Shown: positions 13,041 to 25,925, counted from the stretch's first letter. The stretch is 64,000 bases of DNA from Epiperipatus broadwayi (GCA_028023455.1 JAQFVV010006221.1:5625011-5689010), one strand, 5' to 3'. The notes: generated from the sequence alone by a model not told the origin. Translations and numbers: made by a program.

Positions 13041-15207
13041 GCGACATTAGGGGAATAAATAAAATATAATAAAACTCTGGTTTATAGATTTCAATCTATA
13101 TATAGAATTTATTATGAGGGAGGGAAAGTATATTTGATCAACTGGCTAAATAATTACTGGATATATTTTCATATTACTAAGACCAGCACATTACTTTAAT
13201 CTCAATAAGATGAAATTTAATAGCAGGCTACAATACATTTAAAATTAACTAAATATGATAGGAATTCGAACCAGCGAGCATCGATAATGTTATTAAGAAA
13301 ATAGCTATGGGGAAGATATTTGCAATTATATCTCTGCATATTTATTTTGTTTAAATGCTTGCTGCTTTGAAGCATTGGCATATAAATAAAAATAACAGTA
13401 AAGAAATATTATAGGCACAATAGACAAAGAAATGAGCGTAAGTTACATTTAGTTTACTTAAGATATAGACAAGTTATACAAATGAAATAATATTTATTTG
13501 AACGAGAATTTATAATAAGACATTTATAGGAGTTTAAAAAAATTACATTATTTTATAGTTTACTAGCTTTAAACTTTAAAGTAGAAAATTTGAATTTAGA
13601 AATAGTTCGTTAACACAGAGCTCTGAGATTATGGATTGGCATTACTGATTAATTAGTTGCTGGTCTGTATAAGATGTTGACTTTCAGGTATTGTGGTCTT
13701 CTTGAGTGGGCATAGCTGGATGGTTTTTTGTGGCAGCTCTGGTGGTTGAAGCATCAGCTAGCAGTGATCGCACCATTCTTTCAATGGGTTTAGAAGCAGC
13801 TGTTGCCTTTTCCCCATCAGATCTTTCAAAGATCGATCTGATGTAGATTCAGCATAGTGACACCCTTCTAAAATTAATCACCTCTTCTTGCAAGCTTAAA
13901 ATGTACCCTATTTATACTTTTACTAGAAAAGAACCTGTTTCGCCTGGAAACCCATTAACTCTATATCTAAAATATCACACTAAAATGTAAGATTTCTCAA
14001 ATTGATCAAAAATACTTTTATTTAGCCTTCCATGACACCGCAAATCCTCCTCCAGGTGTCAAAATAGTTTTGCTACAGTGATTTTAATGACTATTTTTGC
14101 TATAAATAAATTTGAATAAGCAATTATCAACTTTCTAACTTTGATTTAATCCCAGGTGCGGTGGATTTAACTTTTTATTTTTAACTAATTTAACTAAAAA
14201 CTTTTTGCTCTTTTACAAAACTAAATCATGCCACTCTATATATATTATTATATAAGGTGAATCATACATCCACATAACGAATTTATATTTACTAAATTTA
14301 ATAAATTGACATTTTTACTATTTAAAATTATAACATTAAATTTTATATTTTATAAATAAATGATTTAACATTATATTCGCTGTAACAACTACTAGCCTAT
14401 GTATATACAGCGTTTATTCATATGTGCATATATAATACTGCGCACCCAGCCATGATAGAAAGGTTTGTACGTTTATTTATTAAAATATTCATTTTAGTAG
14501 GGTTTGAACCCAGCACAGATAGGTTTGGTGGTTAGACTAAAACATGCAACGAGCAGGGCTTGAACCTGACCGTTGCAATACAGTGCTATCTATTTACAAT
14601 TTGTTTCTTGTGCCTATTCAGAAGGTCACAATATATATATAACATATGCACAATTATTACAATAACCCAATAATCTGTACTTGCACATGTATCATGTGTG
14701 CTTGTTCTTCAAATGAAAATATTAAGAGCTGAGATTAAAATTAATATTCTAGTTTTTAAGAAACAACCAAAAGCTATTAATTGTTTCACTATTCTCTCCA
14801 ATAAAAGTTATACATGAGTATTTCAAAACCAATATTTTATTAAAAAACAACCTAAATCACACAGTAATATGAAAAATTGTATATTATAAAAATCAAAAGT
14901 TTGTATTTTTAAATAATATAAATATTTAACAACAGATTAAATAGAATGGAAAAAAAATCACAATGTTACAGGAATACTTTGCTTAATAAAAAGAATATTT
15001 TTTTTTTTCCAAAATTCAAAAATAAGTTCCAAGGTTTAATTATCATAGTAAATTATTTTAATCAGTTTATTTTCAATATTTCAGCATACCTATAATAATT
15101 TATTCAGTCCTTCACTTGCTTTCTGATTAGTTACAAGGCAAATCTTTCCAGGTGATGGTTTCTTATTGTTTGCACATTGTAATGTACCATACATAATATA
15201 TTTAAAA
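13041..15207. other. Intronic sequence with SINE-like debris
   Basis: Several minus-strand tRNA B box-like motifs (TTCGAACC near 13265, TTTGAACCC near 14502, CTTGAACC near 14560) suggest degenerate SINEs, but none is complete. A small hairpin (CATCAGATC...GATCTGATG) lies at about 13817-13845. No exon is seen. Confidence 0.35.
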
Positions 15208-15480
15208 TAGGCAAAACTCTCTCCATACAGTAATGCCACTCAAAGCAAGACAGAGTAATCAATGCTGTTAAAGGGTTGCATTAGATCCTAAGATCTAGGA
15301 GCATTGCTCTCAGATCCAAGGCTCCGCACTGACAAAGGCCACAAGCCAGAAACTAGTTTGGAGATATTGGATGAGTAGGCACTAGATAGGGATTTTATGC
15401 ACAAGTCTTTTGGCATCCATTGATTACTCTGTCTTGCTTTGAGTGGCACTAATGTATGGAGAGAGTTTTGCCTATTTTAA
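15208..15480. mobile_element. Foldback element of the GCAAAACTCTCC family
   Basis: Left end GGCAAAACTCTCTCCATAC and right end GTATGGAGAGAGTTTTGCC are exact reverse complements; the extra TCTC in both arms shows they were copied from one another or share an immediate parent. Between them lies the GATCCTAAGATCTAGG head and the main arm. Arms are shorter (about 50 bp) than in the 7322 copy. Confidence 0.8.
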
Positions 15481-16794
15481 CAACAGTTATGAGCAAGCAT
15501 GTGAGGTAGTTAGTGATCATGTGATGTTTAAAGGCATAATATATTTAACAGTCGTTTAATTTTTCATGGTAATGTTTTTTTTCAGTTTTTAGGCTTACAT
15601 GTCAGGATTCACTTAATACAGCATAGAACAAGTGACAGATATTTTCATACACATACAGGGCTTTTGGTTATGCTATTCCAACTGCATATTCTTTTCCTCT
15701 GAGAATCATATTTCAACTCTATGCCAAATAGTAGTTTTGCTCAGTAATCTATCTTGATGGCAATACACATGTAAATATTTTTGTTCATATAATAAAAATT
15801 ACTGTTTCCAATACTGAACTTGTATTTTTCGTGATCATACAAACTGATGGTTACTTCTTAAATTTGTATTATTTATTTTTGATATAGAGATGTAGAGAAT
15901 TGTATTTAGATGAATCTCTTAGAACAATAAATATTGATTAATGAATAATTAAACTCATCTCTTAGTCTTTTTATATCTTTTTTTCTGCTTACATCACAAC
16001 CTGCTAACCTATAACCATAAATCAATATCTTATTTTCCAAACTGCTAAAGGCTCCCATTTTTTAATGCTAAAACATGGTGTTTTTCATTTATGATTTTGA
16101 CCATATTCATTTATTTATTTGTAAACTTCGTAAAATAATATTTTAAAAGATTCATTTATCATTATTTCAAATTTTTTTATTATATCATGGGTTAAACGAT
16201 TGGATTGTATAAATATTACATAAAATATTTAGGACTAATTCAATTATGATGATAAAATAAATTTGATTTGTTAATTCATTTCAAAATAATCTCTAGTCCT
16301 TATTCAATGTTGTTCTTGCATCAATGTCTATACAACTGCAATACAGAGATAGATGTTAGTTGTTGTTTTTTTTTTGATTATTTATATAAACGGTTATTCA
16401 TATTCACATCAACAAAAGTGATAATATTATGAAGTATTGCCATGTTCACCTGAGCCAGTTGTGGCTCAATCGAGGAGTTTAACATCAAAGAAGTGAGAGA
16501 GTTTTCAATCCATCCTATAGATCTTCCTCATTATTGAAGTGGCACCCTAACCTGCAGTGTGACAGATCTATTATAAAGAAAATAATGTCAATAGTGATTG
16601 GGGATGAACCTTCTATAGATTGAAACTATTTTATAGAATGATGGGCAGTAAATATGGCTGGCATTAGTGTTGAGAGATGAGTTCCAGTTTAATTATCATA
16701 GTTAGTTAGAATGTTGAAATCTAAATGTACTCAGCATGTTCATGGCTGTCACTCATTAATCCCAGCATGTAAGTCCATGTACATTCTAGTAAAT
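15481..16794. other. Intronic sequence without recognised genes
   Basis: AT-rich. A more complex segment at about 16440-16620 has no recognised coding or RNA signature. Confidence 0.4.
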
Positions 16795-17020
16795 GTATAT
16801 AAAGGTTGTTATCCAGACCCTGTTACATCCTATTTTCCTTATGGATGTTTTGATAAAACTTATGATCATTTTGAAACTGCTCTTTAGAAATATATTCATG
16901 ATATGTACATAAAGGGTATTATGCAGATCCCGTTACCATATATTTTCCTTTACTTTTATGGATGTTTTGATAAAACATGATCTTTTTGAAACTGATCATA
17001 AGAAATATAATCACCATAAA
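16795..17020. repeat. Tandem duplication, about 115-bp unit, two copies
   Basis: The block ATATAAAGG...CAGACCC...TTTTCCTTATGGATGTTTTGATAAAAC...TTTTGAAACTG recurs once immediately downstream with small changes. It is non-coding. Confidence 0.75.
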
Positions 17021-17246
17021 AAAATAAATTAATTGTAACTTATGCTATCTTCTGAGTTCTATTGAACCATCAGTTATTACATCAATTATGGCTATGAAAA
17101 ATCCATTCACAGTGAAAGAATGTCTTATACATAGAATATAATTTTATTCAAAATTTCAGTTACTGTGTTTTTTTCTCTTTTACATATCTATACTGTATAA
17201 TATTTGAAATGCAGGAATTCTTCATATACCTGGAGCTTAATTGAAA

Positions 17247-17290
17247 ATATAGGGGATTTGAACACAGACTTTCAAATCCCCTATATTTAT
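17247..17290. repeat. Short perfect hairpin
   Basis: ATATAGGGGATTTGA and TCAAATCCCCTATAT pair as a 15-bp stem around a loop of about 12 bases. It resembles the ends of a nested palindrome; no function is claimed. Confidence 0.7.
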
Positions 17291-18012
17291 CTATACTATA
17301 CAATCAAATTTTTGGAGGAGTAAACTCCATTAAATTAAAGTATATTTGCAGATAAAACTTTTGATGGAAATTAGTTATTTATAATTGGTGATGACAATAA
17401 TTTTAGAATCCAATATAAATTAACAACATTTATTGAGAGATCAAATTAATCCTAAACTTTTTTCTCTTACAAAATAATACCCCCCCCCCCTCATTCTATT
17501 AGAAAAACTCATTTAACCCCATTGATGAGTTAACACTTGAACACTAAATAGTTTACTAAAGTTAGGCTATTGCATAATAATAGTCTGTAAAATCTTTTTC
17601 ATGTATCAAGGAAATCTTTCTTATGCTTGCTACTTCCTGTCCATAATTTATCTTTTTTTATGGACTTTAACAATGAAATTATATTGTGTGAAAAGTTTTT
17701 ATCCCTTCTAGAAGGTATCTTCATTCAGATATTTGCTGTTTCAGAACTGATATTGATGTAAGATTTAGTAATACTTCGAATGAATGACAAATGATATTAT
17801 TTTGATAGTATTTTTTTGATTAAAGGGAAATATTGGCTCTATTTATTGGTGTCTGTTTCATGAAATCACTGAATGGTTCAAAGGAAAGTCATCTGCAGGT
17901 TGTTTTAGATAGCAGATTCATCTCATCTAACTAGCAATTGAATAATGCTAATTTTTAATATATTTATTTGTTTCCAATAAAATTAATTTTTATAGAACTT
18001 TAAAATGTTTTT
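17291..18012. other. AT-rich intronic sequence
   Basis: A C10 homopolymer lies near 17481-17490. No exon or element is recognised. Confidence 0.4.
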
Positions 18013-18272
18013 AAATATATATTTCTTATAACACTTCTTTCATATACACATCAATGCAAACAAATTTTCTTAACCTTCTTTATTTTTCTTACAGTTTCGA
18101 CTGTCCAGCAGTCTTCATCAGAGCTGTAATCTTCTCTGCTTTAATTAAAATGATGAGATTAGAACTCTGATGAAGACTGCTGGACAGTTGAAACTGTAAG
18201 GAAAATAAAAAAGGTTAAGAAAATATGTTTGCATTGGTGTGTATATGAAAGAAGTGTTATAAGAAATATATA
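18013..18272. mobile_element. Foldback (palindromic) MITE-like element
   Basis: Arms of about 108 bp read TTCTTATAACACTTCTTTC on the left and GAAAGAAGTGTTATAAGAA on the right and pair inward to TCTTCATCAGAG / CTCTGATGAAGA, with a loop of about 45 bases. The arms differ at only a few positions, which suggests a fairly recent insertion. Its sequence is unrelated to the 815, 7322 and 29394 palindromes. Confidence 0.85.
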
Positions 18273-19016
18273 AATGATTATATGAAGATATGCAAAGAAA
18301 GTGAAAGAGAAGAATAAGAGAATATGTTCTTAAATCTAATTTATATGCAGAATATTTATTTAGAAATGAAAACATATGTATACATTTATTTAATACTCTT
18401 ATGGTGAACTGTTTGCAAACTCAAATAATATTCAAATATCAAAGAGATAAAGGACTATACTTATTTATCTTAATTAGCTGATTCTTATATTTTTCACTTG
18501 GAAATTGATCCTGTCTATTCACCAACAATTAATTACTCTTCATTGCCATATTGTCTTAAATTTTATTGGAATTAATGTGAGAGAGAACATCTATCTTAAG
18601 TTGAAGTAATTTTTCACTGAGAACTCAGGATTAAAATAAATAAAGCAGGATTTTAATGTCATTTTCTAGGCTAATCTTCAAAAATGACATTATTACAATT
18701 ATATACATGTGGGGGGGGGGGGGCTGTACTTCAAAAAACTCCAATAAAAGTTTTAAATAAGATAACTTGTTTAACCTTGGGGATTGTCAGTTATTAGTAA
18801 TTGATCATTTCTTGGCAACATCAAAGGTTAAAATTTATCTTTGTTTACATGGATGTGATATCATTTATATTCTTTATTATAATAATAATGCATGGAAATA
18901 TTTAGTTCAGTATATATATATAACATGTTAAATTTATACCTATTATTTTATGCTATTATGTTTTGTTATAACTTTATTACTCACATTTAATAAATGGAAA
19001 TTATTGTTGTTTGTAG
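18273..19016. other. End of the gene A intron
   Basis: AT-rich, with a G12 homopolymer at about 18711-18722. The acceptor TTGTAG at 19011-19016 closes the intron. Confidence 0.5.
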
Positions 19017-19120
19017 GGGCAGAAATACCAGTATATTTAGCCTTATTACCTCCTGGAACTAAACAACCAAAAGGAAAATGTGTTTCAGAGAAGAAAATTA
19101 TTGAATGGGGAAAAACATAA
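19017..19120 (+). CDS. CBR1-like: Carbonyl reductase [NADPH] 1-like, gene A, terminal coding exon
   Basis: The exon completes a Gly codon and then encodes AEIPVYLALLPPGTK, followed by a basic C-terminus that includes CVSEKKIIEW and ends in TAA at 19118-19120. This is the classical CBR1 tail (GAETPVYLALLPP...FVSEKRVEQW in vertebrates), with the usual end shortly after the conserved Trp. The acceptor is TTTGTAG. Together with 5685-5748 it supplies the last 55 residues or so. The tail is intact, so the right end of gene A looks functional. I assign it to cytosolic NADPH-dependent carbonyl reduction by homology only; substrate cannot be inferred. Confidence 0.93.
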
Positions 19121-19558
19121 ACACATTTATTTAAGCCATGGTACTAATTTAGATATAATCTTACTATGATTTATAATTATATTGGAAATCATTTTAAGAA
19201 ATTTTAACTGCAACATCTAATTAATAATCTTCAAATGTGGAAGCATAAAACATGCATATGTCACTTCCATTCAAAGGCTAGCAATACAATTATGACTGCT
19301 TCATTAATTTTATAATGGTTCATATTATCAAAGAAACAGACATTATACTGCCACCATAATATGTTTTGTTTCCATTATTGTTAATACATATAAATAACAT
19401 AAGAAATTATATGTACCCATCAAAAATGTGTTTATTTTATATTTTTTTTATTTATATTTTCAGAAATTGTATTATTTTCATAATTAAGCTTTGCTTAATT
19501 ATTGATTTTAGTAAAGAAAGTTTTCAGATGTTTTTGTAAAAACATTGTTTAAATTTTG

Positions 19559-19564
19559 AATAAA
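19559..19564 (+). promoter_or_regulatory. Candidate polyadenylation signal for gene A
   Basis: AATAAA lies about 440 bases after the stop codon of gene A in a T-rich context. In AT-rich DNA this hexamer is common by chance, so the 3' end is tentative. Confidence 0.35.
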
Positions 19565-20241
19565 AAATTATAATAGTAATTGAGATTAAAAGTTTGTAAT
19601 TAATTTAAAGGTAAGTCATTTAGAAACCATTTATGAGATGTTCTCTCTATTCTAATGGAGCAGTTGAATATTATTATTATATTTTATTTTTCATTAATTC
19701 CTGATTTTGGTCTTGGAGTTACAGAAAAAATACCAGGTCTAATTTAGATTGTAATTCAAACATTGAGAAATACTGCTAAGAATACTATATGAAAAATAGA
19801 AATAACCTACCATTTTTAGAATGATCATAATCTTAATAACTATTTGAAATAAAAATCTTGTCTTAACAATAAGTTTATTATACAGTTTAAAACATACAAA
19901 TGGATCACTATAGAAATTACATTTTTTGATGTGGTGACTATAATTGTTATTTCTTAATAAATATATAAATGATTACGAATAGAATTAACCTGCTTACTTT
20001 GAATCGACTAACAAATATGTAAAAGTCTGATTATTACTGGTAAAATGATAATTACCACATATCCTGATAAAAAGCTGGAGAGCAGTTTATATTTAAAATT
20101 AATTTATCACTTTATAAGCATGACATCAAAAGTTCCTAAAGGCCATATCTCAATAATAATCATTTATCTTGTAGACATAAAATAAAAGAACTTTAAATGC
20201 AATTGGCGATATATTACAAAAACTGCTAGTAAGTCTGATTA
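19565..20241. other. Intergenic AT-rich sequence
   Basis: No gene or recognised repeat. Confidence 0.4.
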
Positions 20242-21270
20242 GGTACTTGTTAAATAGCCACTGTACATCACTTCGTGGTATTGTTTTTATGCAAAAACGT
20301 TTTAATATAATGTTTCTGGACCAGGACAAAACAAAACATTTCTTTTTATTTAAAAATGTACATTATTTTTCTAATAGTAAATGAAACATTTAAACAAAAA
20401 TTAAAAAACAACAACACTTAATTAACAAACTAGTCAGCCGAATTAAATGAAATTTCATTCAATTAAATTGCAGCGCATAGCACTGGAATGTGCAGGGGGG
20501 AACTGATGGTTTGGCTGATCCAAAGGATTGTACAAAAGATGCATTACTCTGATCAAACCAAGCCTCAGACAAGTTTATGTTATTCTTGGCATTTTACATT
20601 AAACATCTAAAATAAAACACTTTTATTTTAAAATGTATGTTATTCTTCTAATAGTAAATTAAACGTTTAAACAAAATTAAAAAAAACTTGATTAATAAAC
20701 TAATCAGCCCAAATTAAATTAAATTCCTTTAAATTAAATTTCAGCGCATAGCGTAGGAATATGCAGAGGGATGGGAACGATGGTTTTGCCAATCCAAAGG
20801 ATCATTCTCTGATCAAACTACACTTACGATTTGTCTCGTAGCTCTTCTCACAAAAACATGCCTATTCACGTGAGTTTTGGGAAATGGTGTTTGTTCCTAT
20901 CCTTTTGCAATTTTTTTCACATTCCAAGCTGTGTAGAGAAGTGCAAGGATAGGCTTACAATTATTAGTATATCATAATATGTCAACTAGGGTGTAAGATC
21001 ATTACTTCGAATGCATATTAAAAGAGTTATGGCCAGATGAATTACATAATCCTCATATCATCTGATAACGATCTGTGAAGTGTGCGCTATTTGCATAGTG
21101 GCACAAAGTGGGCCATAATATTTGTGTGCAATGCCATCTAGGCCAGCTAAAGGCTAATATGAATAGAACTGTTATATACACTGTAAGTTTGGCTGCATAA
21201 ACGAGATATTTCTGTGTTTTTGCACAGAAACAGCACCACCAACCGATGTACAGTAGCTAATTAAACTACC
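20242..21270. mobile_element. Non-autonomous DNA transposon, Merlin-like termini, older copy
   Basis: The left end GGTACTTGTTAAATAGCC and the right end (reverse complement GGTAGTTTAATTAGCTAC) pair imperfectly, and pairing continues through ACTGTACATC and a GT(A/G)(T/C)TGTTT block to the TGCAAAAAC motif. The inner part of the repeat resembles the GGTGCTGTTTC...TGCAAAA part of the 50356 element, which places it in the same group. No clear target duplication survives. The interior carries two diverged direct repeats of about 200 bp (about 20330-20530 and 20600-20800). There is no coding capacity. Confidence 0.65.
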
Positions 21271-21989
21271 TTATTTAAATATTAAATAATACAAGATCTT
21301 TATACAAAAAAAGCAAAATAAGTTTTATAGATTTAGATATTATATGTCACAATACTAATTTTTTTCATTCAAGCAAGACCAGGGTGCTTTTTAATATATT
21401 CATATTCTTAGGATTAGAGTAAATGAGGATTGGCATGACATTTATAGAAATATTTTTTGATTTGGCTTGATATTTGAAAAATGTTTAATTATGAGCAGAA
21501 TTAAATATATAAGTTTATAATTGTAAAAGTTTTCTTTACACTTAAAATATTAAATTATCCATGAATTATTTGTTGTAATAATTATCTGATTGATGTTTTT
21601 GGTCATTAAGACTATTAATTTTTGTTCACAAGTGAAATCTGTTCTTACATTAATTAAGTATCATCAATGTATTTTTGAAATTCATGAAAAACATCAGCAA
21701 TGATATGAATTCAGAAACACAAAGTTTTTATGTTTAGATTTGTAACTAAAGAATTATATGTTATCCCCCCCCCTCTTGATTAAATTAAAATGTTTTACTT
21801 TAAATATAAGCATTTATAATAAAGCATTTAGATATTTATCATTTAGAAAAATATTTAAGCCTATTAAACCCATAAATGGCATTGATGTTTTGAATAAGTG
21901 CTACAGCCTTTAATTTAATATGTTCCTCACTTTAATGCCTTAGTCAATAAGTTTCTTTAAAAATTATAATTTACATAGATATCTTGGAA
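21271..21989. other. Intergenic AT-rich sequence
   Basis: No gene is recognised. A C10 run lies near 21765. Confidence 0.4.
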
Positions 21990-22370
21990 TTCTTTAGAAT
22001 AATAATATACAAATTAAAAAGTGTATGAAACACTTGAACAAGAAGCTATAAAGATTCCAAAAAATTCTTATACACCAAGCGCTTTCGAGGCCATTTGCCT
22101 CATATTCATAGCAGTAATACGAGATGCAGAACGAGGAAATAGGGCAAGGAAACAAAGCAGTATGCAAAGCATATGCAAATGAGATAGATAGTCCAATGTT
22201 TGGAGATGTCAAAGCAGGTATCCCATCTATTGATAGCTCTATTATTGCCATTAATGAAGTATGCTTCTCTGATTTTCCGCTTGATGTTGTTTTTCTCAAT
22301 GCTGACTATTTTGGGGTTGGAGGATTAAAACACATGTCCTGTCTTCTTGGAATGTTCTAAGAATGTTGAT
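21990..22370 (-). mobile_element. Penelope-like element remnant (GIY-YIG endonuclease region), copy 1
   Basis: Read on the minus strand from about 22363, the sequence encodes STFLEHSKKTGHVF, then an in-frame stop, then KIVSIEKN, KRKIREAYFI, INRWDTCFDISKHW. The H...TGH...E-N..KR..REA..I...INR order matches the C-terminal GIY-YIG endonuclease domain of Penelope-like retroelements. The upstream reverse transcriptase is absent. The downstream flank (GCGCTTTCGAGGC near 22080) matches the inverted arms of the 59.7-kb copy. An overlapping 101-codon frame is out of register and is not the real product. Confidence 0.7.
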
Positions 22371-23440
22371 GAGTTATAATGCAATCTCATAATAGATAAA
22401 TTTATGAAGTGTAAAAATCTTATTCAAAAAATTTAAATTCAAGTCAGTAGGTGTAGTATCTTGTAAGGGAATATTTAAAAAATAATTGAATTATTTATTG
22501 TTCAGACATTCATAAGAACATTAAGCATTGAATTTGGGCTCTATAGTCTGCCATTCTATTATTTTTACCAAATCATGCAGGACAAGGTCATTTTATAAGG
22601 AGATTTAATTTGAAGTTAATTGAGAATCATGAAAATGATTTCAAAATGCAATATATTTGCTTTAAAATATCGCAGTACACTTCATTAGCTCTATGGGCCA
22701 ATTATTAATAAGACAGTTATCTCTAATTTACTCTTTATAAGAATATTAGAAGTTAAAAATCCAACTTAAAAAGTTATCTATATTTTAAGAATTGATCAAA
22801 TGTTAAACAAAAACAAGTTAATGATGTGCAGAAATCTTTGCCAGTACCACATAACATATATCTATTTGACATATTGAAGAAAGACATTATCAAAATATAC
22901 TATTCAGATCTGATATTGATAGATATTACACAGTAATTAAGCAGTACAAATACTTTTTGAAATACAATAGCAGAGTGATAACTAAAGCATATTATTTCTG
23001 CAAAGTCTATAAAATTTAGGAGAAAAGTATTTTACATTTTTCCAATTGTAAATATTGCTCTTTCATTTTCTTATTGAAACAGACACTCCGTTTCATGTAC
23101 ATATTTAAGATTTATTTTCCCCTTCCACCTAAAGTGATTGATTGAAGGAAAACAGATATATATATATATAAAAAAGAAAAAAAAACATTTCAATAATCTT
23201 ATTTTAAAAAAAGGCAAAATGTTTAAATTGAAAAGAAAATCATTATTTTAAATAATAATTAAGACTTAAAAAAAAGATAAATCTTCATTATTAATTTTTA
23301 TAATTTTTAAATCATGAAATAAATACTTCTCTAAGCACTTAAAAAATTGGCATTTATTAAAATATATTTTTAATTTTTGAAATGGTGTTGTATAAAATAT
23401 AATTATCGCTTGAGGCAAACTTTGGAAAACATGGCTTAAT
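22371..23440. other. Intergenic AT-rich sequence
   Basis: No gene is recognised. A (TA)n tract lies at about 23156-23171. Confidence 0.4.
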
Positions 23441-23572
23441 CCCTTATCTGTTCCCACTAAAAACTAAATGATTCAGTCATCAAGAAAAGAAAAGCACTCT
23501 GGCTTAAATGAAAGCTGTTTGACAAATCAGATACAGTAGTCATGCTAGATTAATCCAGAGAATTGATCAGGG

Positions 23573-23640
23573 TATAAATAGTGGAGTTTGTAGTTCACAA
23601 AAAAGTTCTATCTAAGTGTTGCTTAGCTGTTTAGTTGCCA
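23573..23640 (+). promoter_or_regulatory. Candidate TATA-box promoter (orphan)
   Basis: GTATAAATAG sits at about 23573-23582 in a locally more complex segment (about 23440-23960), with TTCAC at a plausible initiator distance. No coding exon follows within several hundred bases, so this could be the promoter of a non-coding transcript, an old repeat promoter, or chance. Confidence 0.25.
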
Positions 23641-23960
23641 ACTGATTTTAGTGCAGAGTCACCTTTGCAATATTATATTTACAGTCACACTGCTTATCCC
23701 AGCTGAGAAATCTAGTTTTTACTAAATGTGAACCCTAAAGTTGTTGGATGTTGAAAAGAAAAATATCAATATGGAAATCATAAGGATGACAGGCTAAGTC
23801 AGTAATAGCTTTCTCTCTATCGCCATGAATCTCCAAGCATGCCTGGATGAATACCAATGGAAATTAAATAATGCCATTCAGCTTAAATAAACCAGCCCTT
23901 TTTGGAAATGCAATAGTAACATGTAGTGGATGAATACACTGGAATGAAAATGAAGGTAAC

Positions 23961-24600
23961 AATTTTATGAAATATTAAAAACTTATATATGTTTATAATC
24001 AAAAAACCATCTTTCTTAAAATAAATCATAATTGATTATATTTCTAAATGCAAATAAGTTTTATTGGGATGAATCATATATATTTATATTTTAAAATCAA
24101 GAACAAATACTTATATCTGATCAGCAAAATATGTTTGCATTAAAAATTAAGTCATAAATACTTATATGTTTGTTTACAATACACATCTTTTAAAACTGGC
24201 AAAATATGTTTGCATTAAAATAAGTCATAAATGCTTATATGCTTGTATACAATATATGTCTTTATTGGGATGAATCATATATATTATATTTTAAAATCAA
24301 GAACTAATACTTATATCTGATCAGCAAAATACGTTTGCATTAAAATAAGTCATAAATGCTTATATGTTTGTAAACAATATACAGCTTTATTGGAATAACT
24401 CATGCATACTCATATTTTAGACACACACTATGTCTGTATCGAAATAAATCCCAAATACTTATATGTTTATAATAAAAATGTCTTTCATGGAATAAATCAT
24501 AAAAGATTATGTAAACAAAATATGTCTGCACTAGTATAAATTATATATGCAAGTATATCAATCTGAATGAAATATAAATGTTATATAATTGAAATACATC
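23961..24600. repeat. Tandem repeat array, about 200-bp higher-order period
   Basis: The block TTATTGGGATGAATCATATA starts at 24061 and at about 24262, each followed by ATTTTAAAATCAAGAAC and TCTGATCAGCAAAATA(T/C)G. Shorter units with CATAAATGCTTATATG repeat every 60 to 70 bases between. It is non-coding satellite-like DNA and becomes degenerate after about 24420. Confidence 0.75.
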
Positions 24601-25694
24601 TCTAGCTGGTGGAATAATAAATGTTATGTACAAAGCACAATTATACTGGGAAGGATTAGAAGTGCTTAAGAAAATAATACACATCTATAAGAACAGGAAT
24701 TGCAAATGTTTGTCAGTAAAAGCAGCTGTACATGGATCAAGGAATAATATTTGAATCACAACTAAAAAAATTAAAGGACACCACGAATAAATACATCACC
24801 AATGAGGAGTAGCTGATCAATGGAACCCAAGAAAATATGCGCATACCAGAAAATGGATCCTAAAGATGAACTATGTTAAAAATGAACTAATGGTAAACTT
24901 TATGGGCTTATTGTCCAAAATCACTATGGAGAACTAATGATCTTAACAAATGTTGAATTGTTATATAAAACCAATCCAGTTGTTCATGATGCATTACTTG
25001 TCATTCATTGCACTTGTTCATGAGAATTTCATGCCTCCTGAACTATGTCTGGCATAACTAGACCTAGGTAAGTCAGGCTGTAGTGAGATGGAACTTTAGT
25101 GGCGCCATTTGGGAAACCAAACACATAAATTCCTATGTGTTTCCAGTCTCTATGGGCTACATCCTCTGATTAGCAGGAAATATTGCTGTAAGGGGGGGGG
25201 GTGACATCTGAATTGGGAAAAACCAATCGATGGTTCCTTCCTACAATATGCTCATCAGGAAATAGTCACAACTGAGGTAAAGAAGTGGTTGTATGGCGAT
25301 CCGGTTATATTATATATATATATATTTCACATTCTGATTTTTCAAAAGATCTTTATAATTATTAATTGTAGCTTTCTTTTTTTTTTTGCAATTAGTATTG
25401 TGTCTTTTATCATAAAAGTTTAGTTTTCTGTATTAACTTCTTTTCTTTTTTATTTCATCTATTCCTATAATATATTTTGTATGTCAGAGATCAACAACCA
25501 TGCAAAAGATTATCAATGGCATCGATTGAAATGAAATAGTACAAAATTATATTTTAATTACATTGCACATGTTTGTGTTAACACCTACATTTTACAGGTG
25601 CGGCTCACATGTAAATGGAAACCATGATCCAGGTTTATTTACTAATTAATTTCTACAATAAACATATACTCAATCTTTGTTATTTTTAATAAAG
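24601..25694. other. Intergenic sequence, partly more complex
   Basis: A segment at about 24960-25300 is less AT-rich and may be an unclassified repeat; it contains a G9 run at about 25192-25201. No frame has a recognisable domain. Confidence 0.35.
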
Positions 25695-25925
25695 ATAAGA
25701 GCTAAGTGGGATGGGTTGCATTAGATTCTAAGATCTAAGTGCAGTGCTCTCAGATCCAAGGTTCTTCTCTGATGAAGGCCACAAGCCAGAAACTAGTCTG
25801 GGGATATTGGATGAGTAGGCACTAGAAGGGTATTTTATACACAAGCCTTGTGGCATCCATTGATTACTTTGGTTGGCACAGGGTAGCACTACTATATGGA
25901 GGGTTTTGCCTGTTTAATAACAGTT
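25695..25925 (+). repeat. GCAAAACTCTCC-family repeat, single-arm form
   Basis: Same head (GGGTTGCATTAGATTC) and arm as the 8460 copy, ending CTATATGGAGGGTTTTGCC, then the shared downstream flank AACAGTTAGGTGAGAGCATAAG. The shared flank shows the repeat unit extends past the apparent end. Confidence 0.75.
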
